Positions 42,927 to 52,845 of a stretch of DNA of 64,000 nt are shown piece after piece. The stretch comes from CAXXOZ01 sp963676435 (GTDB taxonomy: Bacteria > Bacillota > Clostridia > Lachnospirales > Lachnospiraceae), in assembly GCA_963676435.2 (NCBI GenBank), contig CAXXOZ010000022.1, positions 62,001 through 126,000 on the forward strand, given 5' to 3'. The notes beneath the pieces were generated by a model that was not told the origin of the DNA, did no database searches, and saw only the letters and a program-made list of their open reading frames with translations. Made by a program: the position numbers and the translations under genes. How positions within the stretch are numbered: position 1 is the stretch's first letter; each line of letters opens with the position of its first letter.

Positions 42927-44376
42927 TTACTAGCTTGTTAATACCTTCTTTTATTCTATATAGACTTTCTTGTTTACCAATTATATCCATGATTTCAAAA
43001 GCTCCTCCTGGTGTCTGAGCTTTTCCTGATACCGCTGTTCTAATAGGCCATAAAACCAAACCGTTTTTAACTTCTTTTTTGGCAATAAAATCCATAACCA
43101 AATCATGAAGTGAATCAAAGCTATAGTCTTCATGAGCTTCCAAAACAGGTAATATATCCCTAAGTATTTCTAAAGAATTTTCAGGATTTGTTTTCATCTT
43201 TTTATGTGTATATATCCCAATATCATAATCAGGTAATTCTTCAAAGAAATCGATTTTTTCCTTTATATCTGTAAAAACTTCTATTCTTGATTTAATTAAT
43301 TCCATTATTTTTAAAAGGTCATAATCTTTTTTAATTACTTCCTTAACATATGGCAATGCAAGTTCATAAAATCTTTCATTATCCATTGCTTTTATGTATT
43401 CACCATTCATCCACTTCAATTTCACCATATCAAAAACTGCCGGAGATTTACTGATGTTTCTGTATTCAAAGTTTTCTATTAATTCCTTTAAACTGAATAT
43501 TTCAGTATTATCTGTAGGACTCCATCCAAGTAAGGCTACGAAGTTTACGATGGTTTCTGTTAAAAAGCCTTGTTCAATCAAATCTTCATATGATGAATGC
43601 CCACTTCGTTTACTTAACTTTTTATGTTCTTCATTTGTAATCAAAGGAAGATGTACATATACTGGTGCCTCCCAACCAAAAGCCTCATAAAGTCTTGTGT
43701 ATTTTGGAGAAGAAGACAAGTATTCATTTCCTCTTACTACATGAGTTATTTCCATTAAATGATCATCTACAACATTTGCAAAATTGTATGTAGGATAACC
43801 ATCTGATTTAATAAGTATCATATCGTCAAGTTCTGAGTTGTCTACAGAAATTTCACCATAAATTTCATCTATAAAAGTTGTTTTTCCTGATGTTGGATTG
43901 TTTTGCCTAATAACATAAGGTATATCTTTACTTAACTCTTTTTCCACATCTTCTTTTGATAAAGATTGACATTTTTTATCGTAAGCAAAAATTTCTTTAC
44001 CAGCAATATTTTGTTTTAAACTTTCCAGTCTTTCCTTGTCACAAAAACAATAATATGCTTCGCCTTTTTCGACTAATTTTTTTGCATACTCTAGATAAAT
44101 ACCCTGTTTTTGTCTTTCACTTTGAACGTATGGACCAAAACCTCCATCTTTTTCTGGTCCTTCATCATGTAATAGACCAGTTTGTTTCAATGTATTATAA
44201 ATAATTTCCAAAGCCCCTTCTACAAAGCGCTCCTGATCAGTATCTTCTATTCTAAGTATAAAGTCTCCACCTTCATGTTTTGCAATAAGAAATTCATATA
44301 AAGCAGTTCTTAAATTACCTACATGCATTTTTCCTGTTGGGCTGGGTGCAAATCTTGTTCTGATTTTTTTGTTCAT
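42913..44376 (-). CDS. gltX: glutamyl-tRNA synthetase
   Basis: Charges tRNA-Glu, and tRNA-Gln in organisms using the amidotransferase route. A class I synthetase of 487 residues. The HIGH-type motif is FAPSPTGKMHVGNLRTAL, the KMSKS motif EHKKLSKRSG, and the SWIM-type zinc region reads YYCFCDKERL. I start at 44376 because AAAGG lies at suitable distance before MNKKIRTRF; longer in-frame starts lack a site. Confidence 0.93.
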   Translation of the reverse strand: MNKKIRTRFAPSPTGKMHVGNLRTALYEFLIAKHEGGDFILRIEDTDQERFVEGALEIIYNTLKQTGLLHDEGPEKDGGFGPYVQSERQKQGIYLEYAKKLVEKGEAYYCFCDKERLESLKQNIAGKEIFAYDKKCQSLSKEDVEKELSKDIPYVIRQNNPTSGKTTFIDEIYGEISVDNSELDDMILIKSDGYPTYNFANVVDDHLMEITHVVRGNEYLSSSPKYTRLYEAFGWEAPVYVHLPLITNEEHKKLSKRSGHSSYEDLIEQGFLTETIVNFVALLGWSPTDNTEIFSLKELIENFEYRNISKSPAVFDMVKLKWMNGEYIKAMDNERFYELALPYVKEVIKKDYDLLKIMELIKSRIEVFTDIKEKIDFFEELPDYDIGIYTHKKMKTNPENSLEILRDILPVLEAHEDYSFDSLHDLVMDFIAKKEVKNGLVLWPIRTAVSGKAQTPGGAFEIMDIIGKQESLYRIKEGINKLVNVVE

Positions 44377-44471
44377 TTTTTTCATGCCTTTCTTTTCATA
44401 TATGTCTAACATTATAGCCCAAAAATGATGTATTTTCAATATTCTAATTTCTGAGAAATATCTATTTAACG

Positions 44472-44494
44472 AAAAAAGACCCTAAACAAGGGTC
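44472..44494 (-). terminator. terminator after the unknown 226-residue protein gene
   Basis: GACCCT and AGGGTC form a 6-bp stem with a five-base loop, followed on the minus strand by TTTTTTCG. It isolates gltX from the upstream genes. Confidence 0.85.
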
Positions 44495-44505
44495 AAAATT
44501 ATATT

Positions 44506-45186
44506 TTAAAACAAACTGTCATATATACTTCCTGTTGAATTTATCGTTGTATAAGCGCCTGTGCTTTGATATGTATCTGCTTTATTTAACTGTGTTGACA
44601 CTTGCGTGTATACATTTGTAACTCTATTAAGTATATGCGAAATATATGAGTTTTCTCCAGCAAATAAAGTTTTTTTATCAGAAGCTAATGCTTTTTCAAA
44701 CATTTCCTCATCAATTGAAAGTGTATTATCTGCATTAATTTGTATGCCACTTCTTTCAAGCATCTCTGAATTTGAAGCAGTAATGTTTGTCATCGATGCA
44801 ACATTTCTAAGCACTGATGGTAGTTCTGTATCATCTGCAGATGTAATAACACTATTGTAACTTTCAACGAAATTATTTAATGATTTCATATACTTTTCAT
44901 CTTCTGTATTTAAGCTTGATAGTTCTTGAGAATATTTATACAAATCTTTTGTTTCGTTCATTAACAATTGAAGTTTTTTATTTGTAGCAGAATTAATAGG
45001 ACTTTCCTGCAAGTTATCTGCTTCATTTTTATCCAAATCATAATATGATTTTAAAAGTTTTGAATAGCTTCCATTTTTTATACTGGCATAATTGCCCAAA
45101 AAACTTAAGTTTGTTTGATTTGAACCATCCAAACTTGAAAATAAACTATTTATTGAATCAGCACTCATTCCAAAATATATTGCCAT
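44506..45186 (-). CDS. helical protein of unknown function, flagellar filament-cap-like composition
   Basis: I do not recognise a named family. The 226-residue protein lacks a signal peptide and Cys, is rich in Ser, Asn and Thr, and is mostly helical with regular heptads (about residues 60-130). It begins MAIYFGMSADSINSLFSSLD and has a repeated S-rich head and a GAYTTINSTGSIYDSLF tail. Composition and the NNFVESYNSVI segment recall FliD or flagellin-type proteins, but no flagellar genes adjoin it. The start at 45186 has GAGGAG at eight bases. Confidence 0.6.
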   Translation of the reverse strand: MAIYFGMSADSINSLFSSLDGSNQTNLSFLGNYASIKNGSYSKLLKSYYDLDKNEADNLQESPINSATNKKLQLLMNETKDLYKYSQELSSLNTEDEKYMKSLNNFVESYNSVITSADDTELPSVLRNVASMTNITASNSEMLERSGIQINADNTLSIDEEMFEKALASDKKTLFAGENSYISHILNRVTNVYTQVSTQLNKADTYQSTGAYTTINSTGSIYDSLF

Positions 45187-45213
45187 ATCAATCACTCCTC
45201 ATAGTTTATATCG

Positions 45214-46824
45214 TCACAAACTTCTAATTACTTTACGTAATTCTAAAACACAAGACGGTGGTACTGACAATTCATCCACTCCTATATCTATAAATTTTTC
45301 TGTATAATATTTGTCTCCTGCCAATTCACCACATATAGCAACTTTTATTCCTGCCTTATGTGCATTTTTTACAATCATTTCTATGGTTTTTAAAATTGCT
45401 GGATGATGTGGATTGAAATATTTATCTAGCTTTTGATTTTGCCTGTCAATTGCTAAGATGTACTGAGAAAGATCATTCGTTCCAATGCTAAAAAAATCTG
45501 CTTGCTTCGCAAATTCTTCACTCATAAGTGCTGCTGCAGGGGTTTCTATCATTACACCCTGTTTTATATCTTTATAAATTATATTCTCACTTTTTAGTTC
45601 AAACTTCACATCATCAACTATGTCTTTAATACTTTTTATCTCTTCTATAGAATTTATCATAGGGTACATAACCGATAAATTTCCATAGATCGATGCCATT
45701 AATATTGCTTTTATCTGTGTTTTAAATATAGAAATATTATCAAGTGAAAACCTTATCGCTCTATAACCCATAGCAGGATTTGGTTCTTCTTCAAAATCAT
45801 AATATTCGATATTTTTATCAGTTCCTAAATCTGCAGTTCTGATAACGACATTTCTTTTTCCCATTCTAAGAGCAACTTCTTTATATGCCTCAAATTGTTC
45901 CTGCAAAGTTGGAAAATTATTTTTTTGCAAATATAAAAATTCACTTCTAAATAATCCAATTCCCGATGCATCATTATATAGTACCGAATCTATGTCTTCT
46001 ATCTCTCCGATATTTGCATAAACTTCAATTTTTTTACCTTTTGTTGTTATATTCTCTTTTCCCCTATAATGTAACAACATTTCTTTCTTTAATAAATATT
46101 CTTCTTTCTTTTTAAGCATTTTTTCATAGACTTCATTTGTAGGACTTACATATAAATCTCCTTGGCAAGCATCTACAATTATTTCCTGACCATCTACTGA
46201 GTTTGAATAATTAACTCCCGCTAAAGCTGGAATCCCCATTGTTTTTGCTAGGATTGAAGAATGTGAGTTTTCTGAACCCTTTCTAGTGATAAAAGCAAGA
46301 ATGTTTGATTTTTCAAACCTCATAGTTTCACTTGGTGTAAGTTCTTCTGCAAAAACTATTGCATTTTCTGGAAAATAAATTTTATCAAATTCACTTCCCT
46401 TTAAGTTTGTTAAAAGCCTGAATGCTACATCTTTTATATCTAAAGTTTTTTCTCTGATAAAATCTTCCTGCATATCAAAAAAAGCTCTTACATATTTGTC
46501 TGTTACCATTTTAACTGCATATTCAGAGGATACTTTTTGATTTTTTATCATTTCAACAATTTTTTCATTGTATGAAACATCTTCTACTATCATTTTATGA
46601 GCATCAAAAATAGCCGCACTTTCCTTACCTGTTTCTTGTACAGCCTTTTTATACAAATAGTCTAAATCTGAGATAGCTTTTTCTTTAGCTTTTTTAAGCC
46701 TTTTCAATTCCTGCCTTACATTGGTAATGTTGATATTTTCTATTTGTATGTGTTCTTTTTTATATATGTATGCTTTTCCAATAGCAATACCTTCTGAAAC
46801 ACTTTTTCCTTTGTATATATTCAT
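45214..46824 (-). CDS. ptsI: phosphoenolpyruvate-protein phosphotransferase, PTS enzyme I
   Basis: Takes phosphate from PEP and passes it to HPr, powering sugar PTS uptake. The 536-residue protein has the phosphohistidine swivel segment ITRKGSENSHSSILA (His near residue 188) and the C-terminal PEP-binding domain with GLFRSEFLY, MGYRAIRFSL and FFSIGTNDLSQYILA. The ATG at 46824 has AGGAG at the right distance. No ptsH or EII gene is near. Confidence 0.93.
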   Translation of the reverse strand: MNIYKGKSVSEGIAIGKAYIYKKEHIQIENINITNVRQELKRLKKAKEKAISDLDYLYKKAVQETGKESAAIFDAHKMIVEDVSYNEKIVEMIKNQKVSSEYAVKMVTDKYVRAFFDMQEDFIREKTLDIKDVAFRLLTNLKGSEFDKIYFPENAIVFAEELTPSETMRFEKSNILAFITRKGSENSHSSILAKTMGIPALAGVNYSNSVDGQEIIVDACQGDLYVSPTNEVYEKMLKKKEEYLLKKEMLLHYRGKENITTKGKKIEVYANIGEIEDIDSVLYNDASGIGLFRSEFLYLQKNNFPTLQEQFEAYKEVALRMGKRNVVIRTADLGTDKNIEYYDFEEEPNPAMGYRAIRFSLDNISIFKTQIKAILMASIYGNLSVMYPMINSIEEIKSIKDIVDDVKFELKSENIIYKDIKQGVMIETPAAALMSEEFAKQADFFSIGTNDLSQYILAIDRQNQKLDKYFNPHHPAILKTIEMIVKNAHKAGIKVAICGELAGDKYYTEKFIDIGVDELSVPPSCVLELRKVIRSL

Positions 46825-46892
46825 ATACAATCTCCTATCTTTGGTTAATTATATCACGATTAATAGGGGTTTAAAATACTTTTATACCTGCC

Positions 46893-46921
46893 TTGATGAT
46901 TTAATATGATTATAGTATAAT
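46893..46921 (+). promoter_or_regulatory. promoter of acpS
   Basis: TTGATG and TATAAT with 17-base spacing, 28 bases before the start at 46950. The start has AAAGGAGG. Confidence 0.7.
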
Positions 46922-46949
46922 TTACAGAGCAAATATAAAGGAGGTCTTC

Positions 46950-47324
46950 ATGATTAAAGGTGTTGGAACCGACATTCTTTCAATAGAAAGAATAAGAAAT
47001 TTAGCAGAAAATAATGCTAACGATTCATTCATTAAAAAAACTTACACAAGCAAAGAAATAGAGCTTGCTAGAGAAAGGTATGACCCCATACTGTTTTACT
47101 GCACTCGTTTTGCTGGAAAAGAAGCAGTTTTCAAGGCTCTTCATATAGACGAAGAATCAATTAGATTAAATGAAATCGAAATTTTAGAACACCCTTCTGG
47201 TAGACCATATGTTAATCTGCTAGGTAAGATAAAGTCCATAGCTAACGAAAAAAAAATAACAACTATTGAAATATCTCTAACTTATGAAACAGACTATGCT
47301 GTGGCTTTTGCAGTTGCATATTAG
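46950..47324 (+). CDS. acpS: holo-[acyl-carrier-protein] synthase
   Basis: Attaches 4'-phosphopantetheine from CoA to acyl carrier protein, needed for fatty acid synthesis. The 124-residue protein has the AcpS signature GVGTDILSIERIRNL (residues 4-18, with catalytic Asp8) and RFAGKEAVFKAL (near residue 55). It is monocistronic and meets the CPBP protease gene tail to tail. Confidence 0.93.
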   Translation: MIKGVGTDILSIERIRNLAENNANDSFIKKTYTSKEIELARERYDPILFYCTRFAGKEAVFKALHIDEESIRLNEIEILEHPSGRPYVNLLGKIKSIANEKKITTIEISLTYETDYAVAFAVAY

Positions 47325-47328
47325 TATA

Positions 47329-48165
47329 TTAATTCTCTGTTTTTCTTTTACAAATTTTTCTAATCCATATAAAATTTATAAATATTATTATTAAACTAAT
47401 CACTGGCATAATATAAAAAATTATGTCAGGAATCATTTTTATGCTTCCAAAAATAACCCCAACTAAGTTAAATGAAAAATGTACAATTATATTTGCTGTT
47501 AACGACTTGAATTTTTCATATATCCAGACCAAAATTATTCCTAATATAAATGTATATATTCCCCATATGATATTGCCATGCATAAAGGCAAATAATAATG
47601 CGGAAATAATTGCAGCTACAACCTTAGGCATACCTTTTTTTAGTTTTCCATATACAAGAGCCCTAAAAACTATTTCCTCCACAATTGGCGCAATAACTAA
47701 TGTGGAAATAATACTAATTAAAAAACTACCCTGCTCAACAATACTATAGCTTTCAACATATGATTCTATATATATTTCTGGAATAGGTATATATGACATT
47801 AATCCAGTAAAAAAAACATTTAGAAATATTCCTGATAAAATCAAAGGTATTATTCCAATAAATCTAATCTTTCTTAAATCTAATTGCTTTAATACATTCT
47901 CTTTTCTAATTAAATAAATCAAAAGTATCACAATTAAAAACACAACCCCAGAAATCAAAACTATTAACATTGCATTTTTCAATATTTCTTCAGCTAACCT
48001 ATCATTTAAAACATTAATATCAATAGACAAATCACTTTGATAAAACTCGGCACTTAACTTTGCCATTAATATAATAGAAATTATCAGCGTCACCGCAATC
48101 TGTGCAGCAAAATATATAAAAAAGTACATTATAGCTGTTGCTATAGATTTAAAAATATTTTTCAT
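47329..48165 (-). CDS. CPBP-family intramembrane metalloprotease
   Basis: A 278-residue protein with about eight membrane segments. Motifs: EEIVFRALVYGKL (near residue 170), FAFMHGNIIWG and HFSFNLVG, the three elements of CPBP active sites. Substrate unknown. I start at 48165 because GAGGAG lies seven bases before the ATG; a start 15 bases earlier overlaps that site. Confidence 0.86.
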   Translation of the reverse strand: MKNIFKSIATAIMYFFIYFAAQIAVTLIISIILMAKLSAEFYQSDLSIDINVLNDRLAEEILKNAMLIVLISGVVFLIVILLIYLIRKENVLKQLDLRKIRFIGIIPLILSGIFLNVFFTGLMSYIPIPEIYIESYVESYSIVEQGSFLISIISTLVIAPIVEEIVFRALVYGKLKKGMPKVVAAIISALLFAFMHGNIIWGIYTFILGIILVWIYEKFKSLTANIIVHFSFNLVGVIFGSIKMIPDIIFYIMPVISLIIIFINFIWIRKICKRKTEN

Positions 48166-48228
48166 TTGAATTCTCCTCATAATTTAGTAGTATACTTAAA
48201 TTATCATTTAAAAGATTAAAATACAAGT

Positions 48229-48268
48229 AAAAAGCACCCACATCCATAAAAGGAGTAAAGTGCTTTTT
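48229..48268. terminator. bidirectional terminator between butyrate kinase and CPBP protease genes
   Basis: AAAAAGCAC and GTGCTTTTT pair in all nine positions around a 22-base loop and give T runs on both strands. It lies just after the butyrate kinase stop on the minus strand. Confidence 0.7.
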
Positions 48269-48288
48269 AATCTATTGCAATTTTTTAT

Positions 48289-49395
48289 TTAGAAATCAAA
48301 TCCATTCCAGTTTGGTTTGCCTGAATATTTTTTAAGTTCTTCTTTACCATTAAGTATTCTTTCTGCTCCTGCTGCCATTGCTTCCATTTCAAATTCTCCT
48401 GGATAAGCGCTAACAGGTGCAATCCATGATGAAGCTTCAGTTATCTGAGAAACTAAGTCTTTATTATAAACCATTCCTCCGCCTAATAATATCCCATCTA
48501 CTTCTCCGTGTAATACATTAGCCATTGATCCAATGTATTTAATGATTTGGTAAATCATAGTATTCCAAACCATCGCACATTCTTTATCTCCTTCAGCTGC
48601 TCTGTTGCTAACTTCAAGTGCATCAGAAGTTCCAAGAAGGCTTACAAATCCTCCACTTTTTGTTGCTAATGATTTTACTTCTGACAATTCTTTTCCTGAA
48701 AAACAATATTTAATTAATGATCCTGCTGGAATTTCTCCACAACGAGTTGGAGCCATTGGTCCTTCTCCTCCAACAATATCATTTCCATCAACCATTTTAC
48801 CTTTTCTATGTGCTGATACTGATATACCACCACCAATATGACATACTACAAAGTTACAGTCTTCGTACTTTTTGCCCATTTTTTCAGCATGTCTTATTGC
48901 TGTTTCTTTTAAGTTTAATGCATGTAAGTGACAAACTCTATGAATGCCTTTTATACCTGTAAGTCTTGCAAGGTCTTGAAATTCATCAACATCTGGTGGG
49001 TTAACAACAAATGCTCTTCCACCATATTCTTCACAAAAGTTATTTGCTAGTACTGGTCCTAACTGTGCTGGATGAACAATGCCGTTTGCTCCTGTTTTTG
49101 CATGGTCAAGAAGTATTTCATCTATTTCATATGTTCCACCTTCTAATGGAAGTAATCCTCCTCCTCTACCAACAAATGCATCTACTCCTTCAAGAGTAAT
49201 GTTTTCTTGTGCTAGAAGATTTAATATTGTTTCTTTTCTGTATGGATACTGATCTGTAATGTCTTTAAATTCAGCTAGTTTGTCAGCGTCATGTGAAACA
49301 TTTTTTGAAAATATTACTTTTTCTCCTTCGAATAGTGCAACTTTAGTTGAAGTTGATCCTGGATTAATTGCAAACACTTTTAATTCTTTACTCAT
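48289..49395 (-). CDS. buk: butyrate kinase
   Basis: Makes butyrate and ATP from butyryl phosphate. The 368-residue protein has the acetokinase-family phosphate motif INPGSTSTKVALF (residues 10-22), HIGGGISVSAHRKGK and LLGGGMVYN. The usual partner phosphotransbutyrylase (ptb) is not adjacent; an esterase gene lies upstream instead. Use on branched-chain acyl phosphates such as isobutyryl phosphate cannot be excluded. The start has AAAGGG. Confidence 0.9.
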   Translation of the reverse strand: MSKELKVFAINPGSTSTKVALFEGEKVIFSKNVSHDADKLAEFKDITDQYPYRKETILNLLAQENITLEGVDAFVGRGGGLLPLEGGTYEIDEILLDHAKTGANGIVHPAQLGPVLANNFCEEYGGRAFVVNPPDVDEFQDLARLTGIKGIHRVCHLHALNLKETAIRHAEKMGKKYEDCNFVVCHIGGGISVSAHRKGKMVDGNDIVGGEGPMAPTRCGEIPAGSLIKYCFSGKELSEVKSLATKSGGFVSLLGTSDALEVSNRAAEGDKECAMVWNTMIYQIIKYIGSMANVLHGEVDGILLGGGMVYNKDLVSQITEASSWIAPVSAYPGEFEMEAMAAGAERILNGKEELKKYSGKPNWNGFDF

Positions 49396-49422
49396 ATACT
49401 TTCCCTTTCATACATTTTCTTT

Positions 49423-50205
49423 TTATTTTAAGCACCATAAAATTGCTTTTTCAACATATTCATTCCAGAATTTCCAGTCATGATCTCCTGGTCCTTCTTC
49501 ATAAGTCAGATTTATACCAAGTTTAGATGCCTCATTTCTAAATTTTTGATTTCCTTCATACATATAATCTTTGTAACCAATTCCCTGATATAAATCAGGT
49601 ATTTTAGCTCCCTCTTCTAGGGCTTTATTCAAAATAACATAAATGTCATCTTCGGTATCGTTAATCTTTCTAACATTTTCAAAAACATTATCTAAATTTA
49701 TACCTACAGTTTTCAACAGTCTTGCTGTATTTTGCAAATCCATAGCTCCTGAAAGGCTAAAAGCTTTTGAAAACAAATCTGGTCTTTTAAATGCAATCTT
49801 GAATGCACCATAACCACCCATTGAAACTCCACCTACAAAATTATCTTCTTTTTTATCAGAGAGCGGAAAAAGATTTTTTGCAAATCCTAATATTTCCTCT
49901 GTTATATACTCAAAAAAATCTTCCCCAAGAAACTTTTTTTTATAAAAACTATTTCCTACACTTGGTAATATAAGAGCAATATTGTTTTCATCAACATACC
50001 TAGAAATATTAGTATTTTCAATCCAACTTTCTCCATTGTCCCAAGCACCGTGAAGTAAAAGAAGAGTTTTTAATTTATCATATTTATAATACTCCTTAAA
50101 AGAATCAATCGGCTGTAAATATTCAATTTTATTTGGTAATACAACTATGAGTTTCACCCTAGTGTTTAAAACTCTTGACTCAAAACTACTTTCGATTTTA
50201 ATCAC
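49423..50205 (-). CDS. alpha/beta hydrolase, esterase D/tributyrin esterase type
   Basis: A 260-residue serine esterase. The nucleophile elbow is GGVSMGGYGAFK (Ser near residue 130), the oxyanion region is LLLLHGAWDNGESW and the catalytic His lies in GPGDHDWKFW. No signal peptide, so cytoplasmic. The start is GTG with TTGGAGGTT seven bases upstream. It is followed by buk 28 bases later, and a link to short-chain acyl ester metabolism is conceivable but unproven. Confidence 0.83.
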   Translation of the reverse strand: MIKIESSFESRVLNTRVKLIVVLPNKIEYLQPIDSFKEYYKYDKLKTLLLLHGAWDNGESWIENTNISRYVDENNIALILPSVGNSFYKKKFLGEDFFEYITEEILGFAKNLFPLSDKKEDNFVGGVSMGGYGAFKIAFKRPDLFSKAFSLSGAMDLQNTARLLKTVGINLDNVFENVRKINDTEDDIYVILNKALEEGAKIPDLYQGIGYKDYMYEGNQKFRNEASKLGINLTYEEGPGDHDWKFWNEYVEKAILWCLK

Positions 50206-50330
50206 AATATAACCTCCAAAATACCACTATTTCAAATTATAACATAGACTAATTTGTTTTTAAATGTGAATCTGAACATATTTGATTTATAAAATTAGTT
50301 TATCTTTGGGAATTTTTACAATTTTAAAGA

Positions 50331-50359
50331 TTGAGATTTAAATAATATAATGCTATACT
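50331..50359 (+). promoter_or_regulatory. promoter of the zinc ABC transporter operon
   Basis: TTGAGA and TATACT with 17-base spacing. The -10 box lies downstream of the earliest possible in-frame ATG at 50350, which supports choosing the start at 50407. I see no clear Zur palindrome. Confidence 0.65.
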
Positions 50360-50406
50360 TTACTTTAGTTTTATGTTTTTTGTATTGGGATGAAGGATGG
50401 GTTAAA

Positions 50407-51309
50407 ATGAAAAGATTTTTTTTAATTTTTTTAATTATTGTAATTATTTCTGTGATTTTTGCAGGCTGTAATAATAAATCTAATATTTCTACAAATGATA
50501 AAATCAAAGTTATTTCAACTATATTTCCATACTATGATTTCACAAGACAAATAAGCTCAGACAAAGTAGAATTAACCCTGCTTTTGCCTCCAGGAAACGA
50601 AAGCCATTCTTATGAGCCAAGTGCAAAAGATATAGTGGCTATAGAAAATTGCGACCTATTTATTTATACTGGCGGGGAATCTGATGCTTGGGTAGAAAAC
50701 CTTCTTGATTCATTTGATGTAGAAATAAACACTTTAAAAGTTATGGACTATATAGAACCTATTAGTGAAGATTTGTTTGAAGAAAATGATGAGCATATTT
50801 GGACCTCTCCTCAAAATGCTATTTTAATAACTGAACTTATTAATAACGAATTAAAAAAAATTGATAATGATAATTCTTCCATATATGATGCTATGACAAA
50901 TAATTACACCATAGAATTGGATTCTTTAGATAAAGAATTTATAGACTTTTTTAATAGTAATAATAATAATACTCTTGTCTTTGGAGACAGATTTCCTTTT
51001 AGATATTTTGCCGAATCTTATTCACTAGATTATAAAGCTGTTTTTCCTGGCTGTAGTAGCGAAACAGAGGTTAGCGCCGCTGGGATGGCAGACATAATAA
51101 ATTATGTTAAGGACGAAAACATTAAAACAGTTTTTTATTTAGAATTTTCAAACCACAAAATAGCTGATGCTATTGCCGAAGCGACAAACACTAATACTGC
51201 AATGCTTCATTCTTGTCATAATGTTTCAAAGGAAGATCTTGATAATGGAGCTACTTATATTTCTATTATGAAACATAACCTAGATACCTTAAAGGAGGCT
51301 TTAAAATAA
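50407..51309 (+). CDS. znuA: metal (zinc) ABC transporter substrate-binding lipoprotein
   Basis: A 300-residue lipoprotein that captures Zn2+ (possibly Mn2+) outside the cell. The lipobox is FAGC near residue 19, and the mature part begins with VISTIFPYYDFTRQI. Ligand candidates are His in GNESHSYEPS and His in DEHIWTSP. The usual third His region reads VFGDRFPFRYF, the variant common in clostridial homologues. The His-rich loop of ZnuA is absent. The operon order A-C-B and two-base spacing fit a zinc transporter. Confidence 0.85.
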   Translation: MKRFFLIFLIIVIISVIFAGCNNKSNISTNDKIKVISTIFPYYDFTRQISSDKVELTLLLPPGNESHSYEPSAKDIVAIENCDLFIYTGGESDAWVENLLDSFDVEINTLKVMDYIEPISEDLFEENDEHIWTSPQNAILITELINNELKKIDNDNSSIYDAMTNNYTIELDSLDKEFIDFFNSNNNNTLVFGDRFPFRYFAESYSLDYKAVFPGCSSETEVSAAGMADIINYVKDENIKTVFYLEFSNHKIADAIAEATNTNTAMLHSCHNVSKEDLDNGATYISIMKHNLDTLKEALK

Positions 51310-51310
51310 A

Positions 51311-52018
51311 ATGACCTTAATTTCTTGTAATGATGTAACTTTGGCTTATGAAAATAATATAGTTTTAAAAAATTTATCTTTTGAAGTTCAAGAGGGTGAC
51401 TATCTTTGTGTGGTCGGAGAAAATGGTTCAGGAAAAAGCACTTTAATAAAAGCTTTGCTTTCTTTAAAAACATGTAAAAATGGATGTATAGATTTTGATA
51501 AAAACCTTAAAAAAAATGAAATTGGATATTTACCTCAACAATCTGAAGCGCAAAAAGATTTTCCAGCAAGTGTTTGGGAAGTTGTATTATCTGGTTGCTT
51601 GAATCAAAAAGGATTAAGACCATTTTATAATAGCATTGAAAAGGATACTGCTTTATTAAATATTAATAAATTAGGAATGAACTCATACTTAAACTTTTCT
51701 TATTCAGAACTTTCAAATGGACAACAGCAAAGAGTTCTACTTGCTCGTGCATTATGTTCAACAAAAAAGCTTTTACTTTTAGATGAACCAGCTGCTGGTC
51801 TTGATCCAGTCATAGTTAATGATTTCTATACTCTTATAAATAATCTAAACCAAGAAGGAATTACCGTAGTTATGGTTTCTCATGACATAACAAGCGCTGT
51901 AAAATATGCTTCTCATATTCTACATCTAAATAATGATAATATATTCTTTGGTTCAACTGGAAATTATTTGAGTAGTGAGTTGGGAATTTCTTTCTTAGGA
52001 GGTAAATCATATGTTTAA
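51311..52018 (+). CDS. znuC: zinc ABC transporter ATP-binding protein
   Basis: A 235-residue ABC ATPase. Walker A GENGSGKST (near residue 37), signature LSNGQQQR, Walker B LLLLDEPAAGLDP and the switch His in VSHDI. It lies one base after znuA and overlaps znuB by eight bases, so the three subunits are translated together. Confidence 0.9.
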   Translation: MTLISCNDVTLAYENNIVLKNLSFEVQEGDYLCVVGENGSGKSTLIKALLSLKTCKNGCIDFDKNLKKNEIGYLPQQSEAQKDFPASVWEVVLSGCLNQKGLRPFYNSIEKDTALLNINKLGMNSYLNFSYSELSNGQQQRVLLARALCSTKKLLLLDEPAAGLDPVIVNDFYTLINNLNQEGITVVMVSHDITSAVKYASHILHLNNDNIFFGSTGNYLSSELGISFLGGKSYV

Positions 52019-52835
52019 TACAATTATAGAAATATTTAGTTATCCATTTATGTTGAGAGCTATGATAGTTGGAATATTGATTTCTTCCTGTGCTGCAATG
52101 TTAGGAGTCAGTTTGGTTCTAAAAAGATACTCAATGATTGGCGACGGTCTTTCTCACGTTGGATTTGGAGCTCTTGCAATTTCAATTGCATTAAACGCTG
52201 CACCTTTGGCATTATCAATTCCTATAGTTGTTATCGCTTCATTCTTACTTCTTAGATTAAGCGAAAATAGCAAGATAAAAGGCGATGCTGCCATCGCCCT
52301 GATTTCAACAAGTTCAATGGCAATTGGTGTAACTGTCGTTTCCCTAACAACTGGAATGAACATTGATGTTTATAACTATATGTTTGGAAGTATACTTGCA
52401 ATGAGTAATAGCGATGTAGTACTTAGTATATTCTTGTCAATAGTAGTATTGATTTTATTTGTTTTCTTTTATTCAAAAATTTTTGCAGTTACTTTTGATG
52501 AAAACTTTGCCAAGGCTACAGGTACAAAGTCCAATTTATACAACATGTTAATAGCATTTCTCACTTCTATTACTATCGTTTTGGGTATGAGATTAATGGG
52601 AGCTTTACTAATTTCAAGCCTAATCATTTTTCCATCATTAACTTCTATGAGAGTTTTTAAAAGCTTTAAAAAAGTTACTATATCCGCACTTATAATATCT
52701 ATTGTCTGCTTCATAATTGGTATTACAGTTTCTTATTTTATATCAACACCTGCTGGAGCAAGTATAGTAATTGTTAACATTGTTGCTTTTTTTGCTTTTT
52801 GGCTAGCCTCTTTTATATTACCATCAAAAAAATAA
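52011..52835 (+). CDS. znuB: zinc ABC transporter permease
   Basis: A 274-residue ABC-3 family permease with about eight membrane helices. The family-typical segment is KRYSMIGDGLSHVGFGALAI (near residue 38), the ATPase coupling region. It ends 10 bases before the convergent feoB stop, without an obvious terminator between. Confidence 0.9.
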   Translation: MFNTIIEIFSYPFMLRAMIVGILISSCAAMLGVSLVLKRYSMIGDGLSHVGFGALAISIALNAAPLALSIPIVVIASFLLLRLSENSKIKGDAAIALISTSSMAIGVTVVSLTTGMNIDVYNYMFGSILAMSNSDVVLSIFLSIVVLILFVFFYSKIFAVTFDENFAKATGTKSNLYNMLIAFLTSITIVLGMRLMGALLISSLIIFPSLTSMRVFKSFKKVTISALIISIVCFIIGITVSYFISTPAGASIVIVNIVAFFAFWLASFILPSKK

Positions 52836-52845
52836 ATAATACTCC

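Noticed and set aside
50206..50406. Zur box before the zinc transporter genes
   Set aside because: No palindrome of convincing symmetry is visible around the promoter.
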